Both the position numbers and the translations under genes were made by a program. Positions 27,941 through 36,448 of a DNA stretch of 64,000 nucleotides are shown one piece after another. Position 1 is the stretch's first letter; each line of letters starts with the position of its first letter. Under the pieces are notes generated by a model. The model was not told where the DNA came from. It ran no database searches and saw only the letters and a program-made list of their open reading frames with translations. Source of the DNA: Pseudomonas putida (lineage in GTDB: Bacteria > Pseudomonadota > Gammaproteobacteria > Pseudomonadales > Pseudomonadaceae); assembly GCF_005080685.1 (NCBI RefSeq), contig NZ_CP039371.1, positions 4,898,001 to 4,962,000 of the forward strand, in the 5' to 3' direction.

Positions 27941-27962
27941 GATCGAACTGCCTGCTTCGATC
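27941..27962. promoter_or_regulatory. second inverted repeat upstream of the MFS gene
   Basis: GATCGAA-N8-TTCGATC, a perfect 7-base inverted repeat. There is no T-run on the minus strand, so an operator is likelier than a terminator. Confidence 0.35.
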
Positions 27963-28038
27963 ATGTTTTCGGGCAAGCCGCGCCCGTGCCAGGTTTTTAC
28001 CTAGCCTGTGTCGTGCATGTGTTCAGAACTTCCTGAAA

Positions 28039-29358
28039 TCAGCTTTCCTTGCCGGCGCGGAATTGCCCCCACATCAGGTTGGCGTTCAAGCCCAGGGAAA
28101 CCAAGGGCTGCGGTGGATTCGCACAAGGCCCGGGGGCATTGAGCAGAAACTCGATCAATGCGTTCTTGTCGCCAGCCAGCCAATCTGCGAGCAACTTTCC
28201 GGTGACCGTGCCACGGGTCACGCCAAGTCCATTGCAGCACAAGGCGCCATAGACATTGGGTGCCAACTTGCCAAAGAAGCCCATGTGGTTGCGCGACAGG
28301 GCAAGTGCGCCACCCCAGGTATATTCGAAGTTCACCCCGGGCAACATCGGGAAGCGGCGGGCGAAGGAATCGCGATGGCGCTCGACGAAGCGCTCGAGGT
28401 ATTTACGGTTGCCACGCCCATCGGGGTTGTAGCTGAAGCTGTTGCGAATCAGCAGGCGGTTGTCGACGGTCCGGCGCAGGGTGGTGCCGAACGGGTCAGC
28501 TGGAATCACGCCCCAGAACGGCTTGCCGCCCAGGCGCGCCTGCTCGTCCTCGGTCAGCGGCCGGGTGATGCTGCCGTAGGTGAACACCGGCAGCATGCGG
28601 CCCTTGAGGAAGCCGAAACTCATGCCGAAAGCATTGGTGGTCAGCACCAGGTTGTCAGCGGTGATCGACCCGTTGGCGTGCCGCAGCACCACTTTGTCGC
28701 CGTAGTCGACTTCGGTGATTGGCGTGTGCTCGTACAGCGAGACGTTGCTCGGCAGGCTGTCGGCCAGGCCTTTGACCAGCGCCGAAGGCTGCAGCAGCGC
28801 GGTGCCGGGAGTGAACAGGCCCTTGCGGTAGAAGTGGGTGCCGATGTGCTCGGGCAGGTCGCGCCCTTCGATCACCTCGTAGGGCTGGTCGAGTTTGTCC
28901 AGGCCACGGCGGTAGGCGTCGAGCACGGCGATGCCGCGGTCTTCGATGGCAGCCTGGTACTTGCCGCAATGGCGGAACTGGCACTCGATGCCATGGCGGT
29001 CGATCAGCTCCTTGAGGAACGATTGGCCGCCCAGATTGAGCTTGAGTACGGTCTTGGCGATATCGATGTCGCCGATGTAGTCCTCGGCACCGATGTCATG
29101 GGGCAAATCGATGGCGAAGCCGGCATTGCGCCCGGAGGTGCCGAAACCGACCTCCTGGGCCTCGATCAACACGATCTCGTCGTCGGGAAAGTTCGTCGCC
29201 AATTGGCGTGCCGCCGCCAGCCCGGTAAAGCCAGCGCCTACCACTACCCAGCGGGCCTTGCTGTGGCCGCTGTGCGCCGGCCGTGGGGTGCGTGGCGCGC
29301 TGAGGTGATACCAACCACAGGTGGCATCATCGGCAGGTAACGAACTTATTTTTGTCAT
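28039..29358 (-). CDS. FAD-dependent amine/amino-acid oxidoreductase (DAO family, PuuB/OrdL-like)
   Basis: A 439-aa DAO-superfamily flavoenzyme. The FAD-binding motif VVGAGFTGLAAARQL is at about residues 38-52 after a short N-terminal extension, followed by the acidic strand end IVLIEAQEVGFGTSGRNAGF. The C-terminal GALCCNGLGVTRG loop fits the flavin site. Relatives oxidise gamma-glutamylputrescine, secondary amines or imino acids to imines. It is second in an operon whose further enzymes are DapA-like and an ALDH, the same set as the hydroxyproline route. The substrate is unknown; an amine or cyclic imino acid is likely. The start at 29358 has only a weak ribosome site. Confidence 0.82.
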   Translation of the reverse strand: MTKISSLPADDATCGWYHLSAPRTPRPAHSGHSKARWVVVGAGFTGLAAARQLATNFPDDEIVLIEAQEVGFGTSGRNAGFAIDLPHDIGAEDYIGDIDIAKTVLKLNLGGQSFLKELIDRHGIECQFRHCGKYQAAIEDRGIAVLDAYRRGLDKLDQPYEVIEGRDLPEHIGTHFYRKGLFTPGTALLQPSALVKGLADSLPSNVSLYEHTPITEVDYGDKVVLRHANGSITADNLVLTTNAFGMSFGFLKGRMLPVFTYGSITRPLTEDEQARLGGKPFWGVIPADPFGTTLRRTVDNRLLIRNSFSYNPDGRGNRKYLERFVERHRDSFARRFPMLPGVNFEYTWGGALALSRNHMGFFGKLAPNVYGALCCNGLGVTRGTVTGKLLADWLAGDKNALIEFLLNAPGPCANPPQPLVSLGLNANLMWGQFRAGKES

Positions 29359-29418
29359 GTCACTAACCTGGATCGTGTTGTTGTCGAGCGATCGCGCCGG
29401 TGGCGACGATCTGATACT

Positions 29419-30144
29419 TCATATCTGAATCGGTACATCCAACCCTTGCGGGGCCGCGTATTCGGCCATGCGCCGACGCGACAGCTCGAAGTGCTCGCGC
29501 ACCAGCTGCCCGGCGCTCTGCGGATCACGCCGCTCGATGGCCTGGATCATCTGTTCGTGCTGTTCGCAGGCCAATTCGAGGTCGCGCTGCATGTCGTCGG
29601 TGGTCGGGTGGCGGTAGAAGATCTTGCCCAGGCGGGTATGGTCGATCAGCAGTCGACGCAAGCTGGGCATGAGGTATTCGTTGTGCGCCATCTTGCCGAT
29701 CTCGAGGTGGAAGGCGTCGTTGTAGAGCACGCGGTTTTCCACGTCGCGCTCTTCGATGGCCTGGCGGAACATGGCCTGGATCATCTTGAGCGCTTCGATC
29801 TCGATTTCACTGGCGTTGGTCGCGGCCAGCTGGGTGGTGGCGACATAGATGAGCGGAGCGGCAACGAAGAAGCTGTGCAGCGATTCGTGGTTCATCGCGG
29901 CGACACGCGGGGCGCGGTTGGCTTCGAGTTCGATGTAGCCTTCAGCGGCGATCTGGCGCAGCAGCTCACGAACGGGGGGGCGCGACAGGCCGAATTCGTC
30001 ACACAGGGCCAGCTCGTCGACCACAGCGCCTGGGGCCAGCTCCATGCTGAGGATCCGGCGGCGCAGCGCTTCGGCGAGGACCGCCTTGCGGTCTGGCGGC
30101 GCTTCGGCGACGGGGGCGCTGATGGGTTGAGCGGTGGCTTTCAT
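29419..30144 (-). CDS. GntR family regulator (FadR/FCD subfamily)
   Basis: A 241-aa regulator. The N-terminal winged helix holds GAVVDELALCDEFGLSRPPVRELLRQIAAEGYIELE, and the all-helical FCD effector domain (about 95-220) carries the metal-site pattern, with NDAFHLEIGKMAHNEYL and the later HEQMIQAIERRD. The start at 30144 is preferred: GAAGG lies five bases upstream, while the ATG at 30165 lacks a site and touches the palindrome at 30165-30177. First gene of the minus-strand operon and probably its repressor, with the two TAGAC palindromes upstream as operators. Confidence 0.85.
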   Translation of the reverse strand: MKATAQPISAPVAEAPPDRKAVLAEALRRRILSMELAPGAVVDELALCDEFGLSRPPVRELLRQIAAEGYIELEANRAPRVAAMNHESLHSFFVAAPLIYVATTQLAATNASEIEIEALKMIQAMFRQAIEERDVENRVLYNDAFHLEIGKMAHNEYLMPSLRRLLIDHTRLGKIFYRHPTTDDMQRDLELACEQHEQMIQAIERRDPQSAGQLVREHFELSRRRMAEYAAPQGLDVPIQI

Positions 30145-30164
30145 GGCGGCCTTCTTTGTTGTCA

Positions 30165-30177
30165 TAGACTTTGTCTA
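30165..30177. promoter_or_regulatory. probable GntR operator 1
   Basis: TAGAC-TTT-GTCTA, a perfect 5-3-5 inverted repeat 21 bases upstream of the preferred gntR start. Its half-sites match those of the site at 30207. Confidence 0.6.
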
Positions 30178-30206
30178 CTATTTGTATAACGACTATATGG
30201 CACTGT

Positions 30207-30221
30207 TAGACAATCTGTCTA
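30207..30221. promoter_or_regulatory. probable GntR operator 2
   Basis: TAGACA-ATC-TGTCTA, a perfect 6-3-6 inverted repeat, centred 43 bases from operator 1 (about four helical turns), so both could be bound on one face. The rest of the gap up to 30383 shows nothing. Confidence 0.6.
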
Positions 30222-30383
30222 CAGCGATTTCGATGAACGGCAAAAATCTCTGGGGGCCTTGCTTCTAGAGGGTTTCAGCGATTTTTCAGGGGTGATTAAA
30301 CACGCCCGTGGCTGCATTGCCAAACCGGACGGGAAATTATCCAGACAAGACACCCTCGATGAAATGCGACAACAGTTCCGACC

Positions 30384-30465
30384 TTTTCGCGGGTAAGCCC
30401 TCGCCTACACGTCCTTCAGGGCAATGGGATACCTGTAGGAGCGGGTTTACCCGCGAAGAGGCCGG
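30384..30465. repeat. REP pair, GCGGG-type, left copy degenerate
   Basis: The right copy (30431-30465) is intact with core GCGGGTTTACCCGC. The left copy (30384-30410) has lost part of its palindrome (GCGGGTAAGCCCTCGC). Confidence 0.8.
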
Positions 30466-30472
30466 AACAAAC

Positions 30473-30498
30473 AAAAAAGCCACCTGCACAGAGGTGGC
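30473..30498 (-). terminator. rho-independent terminator of the permease gene
   Basis: GCCACCT (30479-30485) pairs with AGGTGGC (30492-30498). On the minus strand the hairpin is followed by six T (30478-30473). It lies 23 bases after the permease stop. Confidence 0.85.
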
Positions 30499-30521
30499 TT
30501 CCTTCCAGACAATCGACGGTC

Positions 30522-31919
30522 TCAAGCCGCCGCCAACGCCTCCCGGCGCGCATGCCGCTTACTGGTGATCACCCCCAGGCACAGGATCACCAACGCCAGC
30601 GCCAAGGTCAGCGACACCTCCATGCGGTGCTGCGGCATCACGAACATGGTGCCCAGGGCGAACACGATGAAGCCGATCACCGCGTACGTCAGCCATGGGT
30701 ACAACCACATGCGGAAGGCGATCTCGACATTCTGCCGCTGCAAGAGGGCGCGCATGCGCAGTTGCGAGAAGGCAATGGCCAGGTATACCAGCAGCGCGAT
30801 CGAACCGGAGCTTGCCAGCAGGAAGGCGAACACCTCGGCCGGGGCGAAGTAGTTGACGATGGTCGCCAGCATGCCGATCAGCGTGCTGCCGATCACTGCG
30901 GCGCGTGGCACGCCAACCTTGGAGGTGCGCTGGATGAAGCCCGGCGCATCACCACGCTTGCTCAGCGAATAAAGCATCCGCGAAGAAATGTAGATGGAAG
31001 AGTTCAGGCAACTGGCCACCGCCACCAACACCACCATGTCCACCAGCAGCTTGGCGTAGGGAATGTTCATGATTTCCAGCGCACGCTGGTAGGAGCCCTG
31101 CACCGGCAGCAGCGGATCGTTCCACGGCACCACCGAGATGATCACGAAGATCGACAGCAGGTAGAACACGCTGATCCGCCAGATCACCGAACGGGTCGCC
31201 TTGGCGATGTTGCGCGCCGGATCCTTGGATTCGGACGCGGCGATGGTCACGGCCTCGGTGCCCAGGTAGCTGAACATCGTGGTGAGCAAGGCGCCGATGA
31301 TCGCCGTCCAGCCGTTGGGCATGAACCCGCCCTGCTCCGCCAGCAGGCGCTGCAGGCCACTTACCTCGCGCCCTGGTAAAGCGCCTGCCAGGGCAAATGC
31401 GCCCAGTGCGATGAAGGCGACGATGGCGATGACCTTGAGCATGGCGAACCAGAACTCGAACTCGCCGTACTTGGCCACGCTGAACAGGTTGGTGGCGGTC
31501 AGCAGCACGGTCATGCTCAAGGCGAAGAACCAGGCATCGACCTGCGGGAACCAGTTATTGAGTACCACGCCGGCGGCGATGGCTTCGATGGGAATCACCA
31601 ACACCCAGAACCACCAGTACAACCAACCGATGGTGAAGCCGGCCCAACGCCCGATGGCGCGGTCGGCATAGGTGGAGAACGAGCCGGTGTCGGGGCTGGC
31701 GACGGCCATTTCACCGAGCATCCGCATCACCAGCACCACCAGCGTACCGGCCAGGGCATAGGCCACGATGGCCGCGGGCCCGGCTGCAGCGATGGCGTGG
31801 CCGGAGCCTACGAACAACCCGGCGCCGATGACCCCGGCAATGGAAAGCATGGTCACATGGCGTTGCTTGAAGCCTTGCGCCAGCTGATTGCCGGCGCCAC
31901 TCGCGCTTGTCATTGTCAT
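30522..31919 (-). CDS. amino-acid permease, AAT/APC family (GabP-like)
   Basis: A 465-aa permease with twelve hydrophobic helices. The first is the family's GVIGAGLFVGSG segment, the substrate-binding unwound helix, with TEAVTIAASESKDPARNI following helix 6. Overall it resembles GABA permease GabP, but the substrate is not certain. The start at 31919 (or an in-frame ATG two codons later) is chosen since both follow AGG-rich sequence and put the protein at normal length; the frame stays open to 32054 without support. It ends at a strong terminator and is separate from the GntR operon. Confidence 0.85.
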   Translation of the reverse strand: MTMTSASGAGNQLAQGFKQRHVTMLSIAGVIGAGLFVGSGHAIAAAGPAAIVAYALAGTLVVLVMRMLGEMAVASPDTGSFSTYADRAIGRWAGFTIGWLYWWFWVLVIPIEAIAAGVVLNNWFPQVDAWFFALSMTVLLTATNLFSVAKYGEFEFWFAMLKVIAIVAFIALGAFALAGALPGREVSGLQRLLAEQGGFMPNGWTAIIGALLTTMFSYLGTEAVTIAASESKDPARNIAKATRSVIWRISVFYLLSIFVIISVVPWNDPLLPVQGSYQRALEIMNIPYAKLLVDMVVLVAVASCLNSSIYISSRMLYSLSKRGDAPGFIQRTSKVGVPRAAVIGSTLIGMLATIVNYFAPAEVFAFLLASSGSIALLVYLAIAFSQLRMRALLQRQNVEIAFRMWLYPWLTYAVIGFIVFALGTMFVMPQHRMEVSLTLALALVILCLGVITSKRHARREALAAA

Positions 31920-32194
31920 CCTGGTCCCTGCTGTTGTTTTCTTTGTGTGGGGGGACGTGAAGCTCCTGGATCGAAACCCAGCGTGGATGAGCTTCGCGCT
32001 GGGCCACGTTAATCCAGGCGGGCAACGGCTCAGTTGCCTCAATCCGCCACGCACTTGACCAGAACGGACATCGACCTGGGCAAGAGGCCCATTGCAGAGC
32101 CTTCGCGCGAAGTCAGCCTACCGTTTGGCATGCCGAAGGAACGGCGGCGGTGCCTGGCAGGTCAGCTGCTTACACTTCACACGGAGACCTCGCC

Positions 32195-32536
32195 ATGCTG
32201 GATATCCATAGCGCTGCAACCTCGCGGGACCACAATGTCCATGGGCTGGAACGGGCAAGTTCCCTTGCCGGGGGCGCCCTGATGATCAGCAAGGGGCTGC
32301 GTCACGGCGGCCTGCTGGGGCTGCTGCAGATCGCGGTGGGCGGCCTGGCGCTGGCGCGGGGCGTCAGCGGGCATTGCTCGACCAAGGCCTGGTGGCAACG
32401 CCATCGTCAGGAATACAACGGTTTGAAGGCGGACATCGAGCGCAGCGCCGAGGAGCTCAAGGCGTTGAAAGACAGCGCCAAGGCGGCGACTGAGGGGGTG
32501 ACGGTGACGGGTAAGGATCCGTTGGCGGCTGGCTGA
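32195..32536 (+). CDS. small YgaP-like (DUF2892-type) membrane protein
   Basis: A 113-aa protein with a hydrophobic stretch (about residues 40-56, GLLGLLQIAVGGLALARGV) followed by GHCSTKAWW, then an amphipathic helix rich in Glu, Lys and Ala. The glycine-rich N-terminal LAGGALMISKGLRHGG and the GHC end resemble DUF2892/YgaP-type inner-membrane domains; function unknown. CGGAGA precedes the ATG at 32195. Divergent from the permease; the 275-base gap between them shows no clear site. Confidence 0.65.
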   Translation: MLDIHSAATSRDHNVHGLERASSLAGGALMISKGLRHGGLLGLLQIAVGGLALARGVSGHCSTKAWWQRHRQEYNGLKADIERSAEELKALKDSAKAATEGVTVTGKDPLAAG

Positions 32537-32550
32537 GGACGGAGTGCCTG

Positions 32551-32633
32551 TGCCGGCCTCTTCGCGGGTAAACCCGCTCCTACAGGATCAACGGTGACCT
32601 TGTAGGTGCGGGCTTGCCCGCGAATAGGCCGGC
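32551..32633. repeat. REP pair, GCGGG-type
   Basis: Inverted copies at 32551-32586 and 32599-32633; the right copy is slightly degenerate (TAGGTGCGGG, GCGAATAGG). It lies between two convergent genes. Confidence 0.85.
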
Positions 32634-32652
32634 ACAGGCGAATGAGGTGTCG

Positions 32653-33861
32653 CTACCGCAACACCTTGCTCTGCAACACCTCGGAACGCCGCCCCAGCAC
32701 ATTCTCGCTGATCTGCACGAATTCCTCGGTACTCACACTGGGCAAGCGCATCAAGGCCTGGGCCACATCGTCCAGCGAGCGCTTGGCCTGGGTATGGATG
32801 CGGATTTCCTTGTCCAGCGCCTGCAACAGCAGGATACCCCGCGCCACCTGCGCCGGCGTCGCCTGCGCGCCGCGCAGTTCGGTCACCTTGGCCGCACGCT
32901 TCTGCAGGCGTGCCTGCCACACCTCGTAACGGTCGTCGCTGATGCCACCCGCCCGGCGCAACAACTCGTTGGCGTAATAGTCGGTCAGGCTCTCGCCCAG
33001 CCAATCGCTGCCGGCACGTGGGCGAATCTGCGCGAAAAGCTGCACCAGCTCCCGCAACAGCGGGCTGCTGCCGTTCTCGCTGACCATCGGCCTTGCGCTG
33101 TGCAGGTACAACGAACCGTGCGCTGCCATGGCGCCGCGCCACATGCCGTCACGCGCACCCACCAACAGCACCTTCGGCGGGTTGCGTGGGAACACCGCCT
33201 GCAGGTGCGGCCAGACGAACGTGAGCAAGGTCAGGCTGTCCATCCGCCGCATGCCCTGGCCCACGGGCGCGGCCACGGTCACGTCGGTATCGCCCAGGCG
33301 CGCACGGCGGCTGCCCAGGTCGCCGGCCAGCATCCAGCCGGTCGGGCGGTCGAACAGGCGCGATACGTTGTCGATGCGGAATTTGTCCTTGCCGATACGC
33401 GGCCAGGAGGTCTCGATGCTCTTCCAGTCCTCGGGCAGGTCGAAGGCCAGGCGCGCCACCAGCTCGGTGCCGTCCTGCTGATCGAGGCGTGCCGGAGGCA
33501 CCAGCTGATCACCGAGGAACAACGCCCAATGCGGTGTCATCCGCGAGGAATAGGCCCCACTGCGCAGGCGCTGGTCCAGCTGCACCCGGTAGCTGAGGCT
33601 GGTCTTGCCGGCCGCCGGGTGCCACACCCCGCGCTCGCCCTGCTGCTGCCACTGACCGTCGGCGAGAAAACCGCTGTACGCCCCGCTCTTGCCCAGGTCG
33701 AAGTCCAGGCTGCGCACGGCACTGCCCTCGGACAGGGTCAGGCGGACCTCGGCCTGGCCATTGGCCGGCAGCAGGCGTACCTGGTAATCAAGGTCGACTT
33801 TCTTGGCCCAGGCTGGGGAGCAGGCGAAAAGGCACAGGAGCAACAACCGCTGGCAACGCAT
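32653..33861 (-). CDS. M61-like peptidase homologue with a destroyed HExxH site
   Basis: A 402-aa secreted protein with a signal peptide (MRCQRLLLLCLFACSPAWA). The N-terminal beta domain and the later DWLGESLTDYYANELLRRAG match the fold of M61/M1 metallopeptidases (usually W-x-GE-x-LT-x-YYA). Where the zinc motif HExxH is expected, upstream of that segment, the sequence reads LLRELVQLF: Glu is kept but both His are replaced. It is probably a non-catalytic family member in the periplasm, perhaps peptide-binding or structural. It has good reading-frame integrity, so it is not a decaying pseudogene. Downstream of ycgN on the same strand. Confidence 0.7.
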   Translation of the reverse strand: MRCQRLLLLCLFACSPAWAKKVDLDYQVRLLPANGQAEVRLTLSEGSAVRSLDFDLGKSGAYSGFLADGQWQQQGERGVWHPAAGKTSLSYRVQLDQRLRSGAYSSRMTPHWALFLGDQLVPPARLDQQDGTELVARLAFDLPEDWKSIETSWPRIGKDKFRIDNVSRLFDRPTGWMLAGDLGSRRARLGDTDVTVAAPVGQGMRRMDSLTLLTFVWPHLQAVFPRNPPKVLLVGARDGMWRGAMAAHGSLYLHSARPMVSENGSSPLLRELVQLFAQIRPRAGSDWLGESLTDYYANELLRRAGGISDDRYEVWQARLQKRAAKVTELRGAQATPAQVARGILLLQALDKEIRIHTQAKRSLDDVAQALMRLPSVSTEEFVQISENVLGRRSEVLQSKVLR

Positions 33862-33902
33862 TGAGAAACTCCTTGTATCGCGAAGGCGACGGCCACGCCG
33901 CG

Positions 33903-34352
33903 TTAGCTGGCGCGGAAAATCAGGTGATCTTCCCAGTCGTCTTCGTCCACGTCATGTTCGCTGAGCATACGCCCTGACTGGGAAATGCGCTGCTCATGCA
34001 CCTGCGAACGATCACCGCAGACCAGGTGGTGCCAGGCCGGCAGGTCCTTGCCTTCGCTGACCAGGCGGTAGCCGCAGGTGCTCGGCAGCCACCTGAACTG
34101 GTCGGCCTTGCCCGGGGTGAGCTGGATACAGTCCGGCACCTGGGCGAAACGGTTAGGGTAGTCGCTGCACTGGCAAGTCTGCAGGTCGAGCAGCTTGCAG
34201 GCGATGCGCGTGTAGTAGACGCTGTTGTCGTCCTCGTCCTCGAGCTTCTGCAGGCAGCACAGCCCGCAGCCGTCGCACAGCGACTCCCACTCTTGCGGGT
34301 CGAGTTGTTCGAGGGTCTTGCGCCGCCAGAACGGCGCGCTGTCAGCGATCAT
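33903..34352 (-). CDS. ycgN: YcgN/UPF0260 cysteine-cluster protein
   Basis: A 149-aa protein with the [11 protein letters not shown] cluster near residue 30, a further [10 protein letters not shown] and later Cys residues in STCGYR and LVCGD. These could bind a zinc or iron-sulfur centre as in the CxxCxxCC family; the role is unknown. The start at 34352 ([11 protein letters not shown]) gives the length I remember for UPF0260 proteins and has CAGGA upstream; an ATG seven codons earlier at 34373 lacks a site. Divergent from the nitroreductase gene. Confidence 0.85.
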   Translation of the reverse strand: MIADSAPFWRRKTLEQLDPQEWESLCDGCGLCCLQKLEDEDDNSVYYTRIACKLLDLQTCQCSDYPNRFAQVPDCIQLTPGKADQFRWLPSTCGYRLVSEGKDLPAWHHLVCGDRSQVHEQRISQSGRMLSEHDVDEDDWEDHLIFRAS

Positions 34353-34495
34353 CACACGGGTTTCCTGCTTCATCTTGAGTCCGCGGCGCGCGGCGGCGCC
34401 AGTCTAGAGCCTGGCCTTCGGCAATGCCAGACCGCTTGTCAGTCGCGACGGGAGGCAGTAGCGTGCGTTTTTCCCGTCCGTTTGCAGGAGCAGCC

Positions 34496-35088
34496 ATGAG
34501 CGCCCCCCCCGCATTGCCGATTACGCCATCGACGAGCAGTTCATCAACCGCTGGTCGCCGCGTGCCTTCACCGCCGAGCCGATCAGCGAAGAAACCCTGC
34601 TGAGCTTCCTCGAAGCTGCGCGCTGGGCGCCTTCGGCCTACAACTCGCAGCCTTGGCGCTTCCTTTATGCCCGCCGCGACACGCCGAATTGGGAGCGTTA
34701 CCTGAGCCTGCTGGTGCCGTTCAACCGCAGCTGGGCGCAGCAGGCGTCGGCGCTGGTGGTGATCATTTCCAAGACCACATTTGCAGCTCCGGGCGGGACG
34801 GAAGAAAAACCGGCCCTGTGGCATACCTTCGACACCGGCTCCGCCTGGGGCCATTTGGCCCTGCAGGCCAGCATCAGCGGTTGGCATACCCATGGCATGG
34901 CCGGGTTCGACAAGGACCTCGCACGCCAGGAGCTGAAGGTACCGGAAGGCTATGAGCTGCATGCCATGGTGGCGATCGGCAAGCTGGGCGACAAGGCCAG
35001 CCTCGACGAAGCGCTGCAGGCCCGTGAAGTGCCGAGCCCGCGTCGGCCGCTGAGCGAGTTGGCGGCTGAAGGGGATTTCAGCCTGTAA
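34496..35088 (+). pseudogene. nitroreductase family protein, frameshifted at a C8 tract
   Basis: The ATG at 34496 has a perfectly spaced GGAG, but after MSAPP the frame runs into a stop within 40 codons. The next frame, open from 34513 to the stop at 35088 with no start codon of its own in the first 200 bases, encodes a full FMN nitroreductase: IADYAIDEQFINRWSPRAF, then AARWAPSAYNSQPWRF, and a normal C-terminus. Adding one C to the run 34503-34510 joins the two into a 197-aa protein of family length. Either a sequencing/assembly error or a real frameshift. Nitroreductases reduce nitro groups or quinones with NAD(P)H. Confidence 0.85.
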
Positions 35089-35097
35089 TTTTGTGTT

Positions 35098-35129
35098 GGC
35101 CTCTTCGCGGGCAAGCCCGCGAAGAGGCC
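35098..35129. repeat. collapsed REP hairpin between convergent genes
   Basis: GGCCTCTTCGCGGGC and its exact reverse complement are separated by only two bases; the outer REP arms are kept and the inner tails (CTCCTACAGG) are missing. It could end transcription of both flanking convergent genes. Confidence 0.8.
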
Positions 35130-35146
35130 GGCATTGACACTACGCG

Positions 35147-36079
35147 TCAATAACCGCGCTCGAAGTCCACTTCACCCCGCACCGCCTGCCCCGCCGCATA
35201 CGCCCGAGCATTCTCGACGAACAACCGCACCATCGCCAAAGGCGAGGTCGGCGCCGAGCTGTGCCCGGTCAGCAACAGCCCCCAGGCCGTCCAGAACGGA
35301 TGACGCTGGGGCAGCGGCTCCTGCCGGCAGACGTCGATCACCGCACCGGCCAGATGCCCCTGTTTCAACGCCTCGACCAGGTCGGCATCGACCACCGCTA
35401 CGCCGCGCCCGGCATTGATGAACAGCGCACTGGGCTTGAAGCACTTGAATAACGCAGCGTCGTAGATGTCATGGGTGACCGGGGTATCCGGCAGCAGGTT
35501 CAGCACATAGTCGACCTGGCCAACCAGGCGCGGCAACGCGTCCAGCCCCGCCACCTCGACGAACGGCGCCAGCTCGCGGGCACTGCTGGCCACGCCGTAC
35601 AGGGTGACGCCGAACGGCTGCAGGAACTGCGCCACGCGCAGGCCGATATCGCCGGTACCGACGATCAGCACCTTGCGCCCTTCCAGGGTCAGCCCCGGGC
35701 GATCGTCCCAGCGCCGCTCCACCTGGCTGACCAGGCGCGACAACACCTCGCGCTCGTGGCCGAGCATGTAGGTGAGCATGTACTCGGCCATCACCTGGCC
35801 AAAGATGCCCACGGCGCGGCTCAGCCGGTAATCGCGAGGCAGCCCCTGGGCCAGCAGCGGGGTGATGCCGGCCCAGGTCGACTGCATCCACTGCGGCTTG
35901 TGGCCCTGGCGCAGCAGGGTCGCAAGCAGGTCCGGCTGGCCGAGCCAGACCGGGCATTGTGGCGCCAGGCGCGCCAGTTCGGCGGAATCACCGCTGGTGA
36001 GGATTTCCAGGTCCGGCGCCGCCTCGCCCAGCAGGCGAGCGTAGTTGGCGTGATCCTGTTCGACGATCAGAACGCGCAT
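35147..36079 (-). CDS. D-2-hydroxyacid dehydrogenase (GhrA-like)
   Basis: A 310-aa NAD(P)-dependent enzyme. The Rossmann motif is VLIVGTGDIGLRVAQFL (about residues 140-156), followed by NLLPDTPVTHDIYD, the INAGRG loop with the catalytic Arg region, and Glu and His positions in CRQEPLPQRHPFW and GHSSAPT. This is the glyoxylate/hydroxypyruvate reductase A pattern. It probably reduces 2-keto acids such as glyoxylate. The start at 36079 begins at the typical RVLIVEQD strand; an ATG eight codons upstream is less likely. A hairpin separates it from ycgL. Confidence 0.85.
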   Translation of the reverse strand: MRVLIVEQDHANYARLLGEAAPDLEILTSGDSAELARLAPQCPVWLGQPDLLATLLRQGHKPQWMQSTWAGITPLLAQGLPRDYRLSRAVGIFGQVMAEYMLTYMLGHEREVLSRLVSQVERRWDDRPGLTLEGRKVLIVGTGDIGLRVAQFLQPFGVTLYGVASSARELAPFVEVAGLDALPRLVGQVDYVLNLLPDTPVTHDIYDAALFKCFKPSALFINAGRGVAVVDADLVEALKQGHLAGAVIDVCRQEPLPQRHPFWTAWGLLLTGHSSAPTSPLAMVRLFVENARAYAAGQAVRGEVDFERGY

Positions 36080-36106
36080 CGAGAAGACAACCTTGGCAGA
36101 CACAAC

Positions 36107-36129
36107 GGTGGCCCGACACGCGGGCCACC
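36107..36129 (-). terminator. hairpin between ycgL and the hydroxyacid dehydrogenase gene
   Basis: GGTGGCCCG (36107-36115) pairs with CGGGCCACC (36121-36129) around five bases. On the minus strand it is followed by GTTGTG, a weak U-tract, so at best a partial terminator. Confidence 0.4.
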
Positions 36130-36154
36130 TGGCAAAAAGAGATGAGCCGGCCGG

Positions 36155-36448
36155 TCAGGCCGGGTCGTTACGGCGCAGCAGCTCTTCGGGAAGGTGCTCG
36201 ATGTACTCGTCATCGGGCGGCGGCATCTGCAGGTGATAACCTTGCGTGTCGAGGTTTTCCAGCACCTTGGCGATGTCTTCGCGGGCCAGCTTGCGCTCGG
36301 GGCTGAGCACCAGGTCGAAGGCATGCACCGGGGTGCCGAAGAACGGCAGCAGGCCTTCGGGTACGCGCTCCAGGCCCTCGGCCTTGAGCACGTAGAGGTA
36401 CATTTCGTTCTTGCGGGGGCTCTTGTAGATCGAGCAGATACGTTTCAT
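36155..36448 (-). CDS. ycgL: YcgL domain protein
   Basis: A 97-aa cytosolic protein beginning [20 protein letters not shown] and including the [19 protein letters not shown] core, which match the YcgL family seen next to RNase D in gamma-proteobacteria. No enzymatic activity is known to me; links to RNA turnover are guesses from gene pairing. The start overlaps the rnd stop by four bases (ATGA, 36445-36448), so it is translated from the same mRNA. Confidence 0.88.
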   Translation of the reverse strand: MKRICSIYKSPRKNEMYLYVLKAEGLERVPEGLLPFFGTPVHAFDLVLSPERKLAREDIAKVLENLDTQGYHLQMPPPDDEYIEHLPEELLRRNDPA

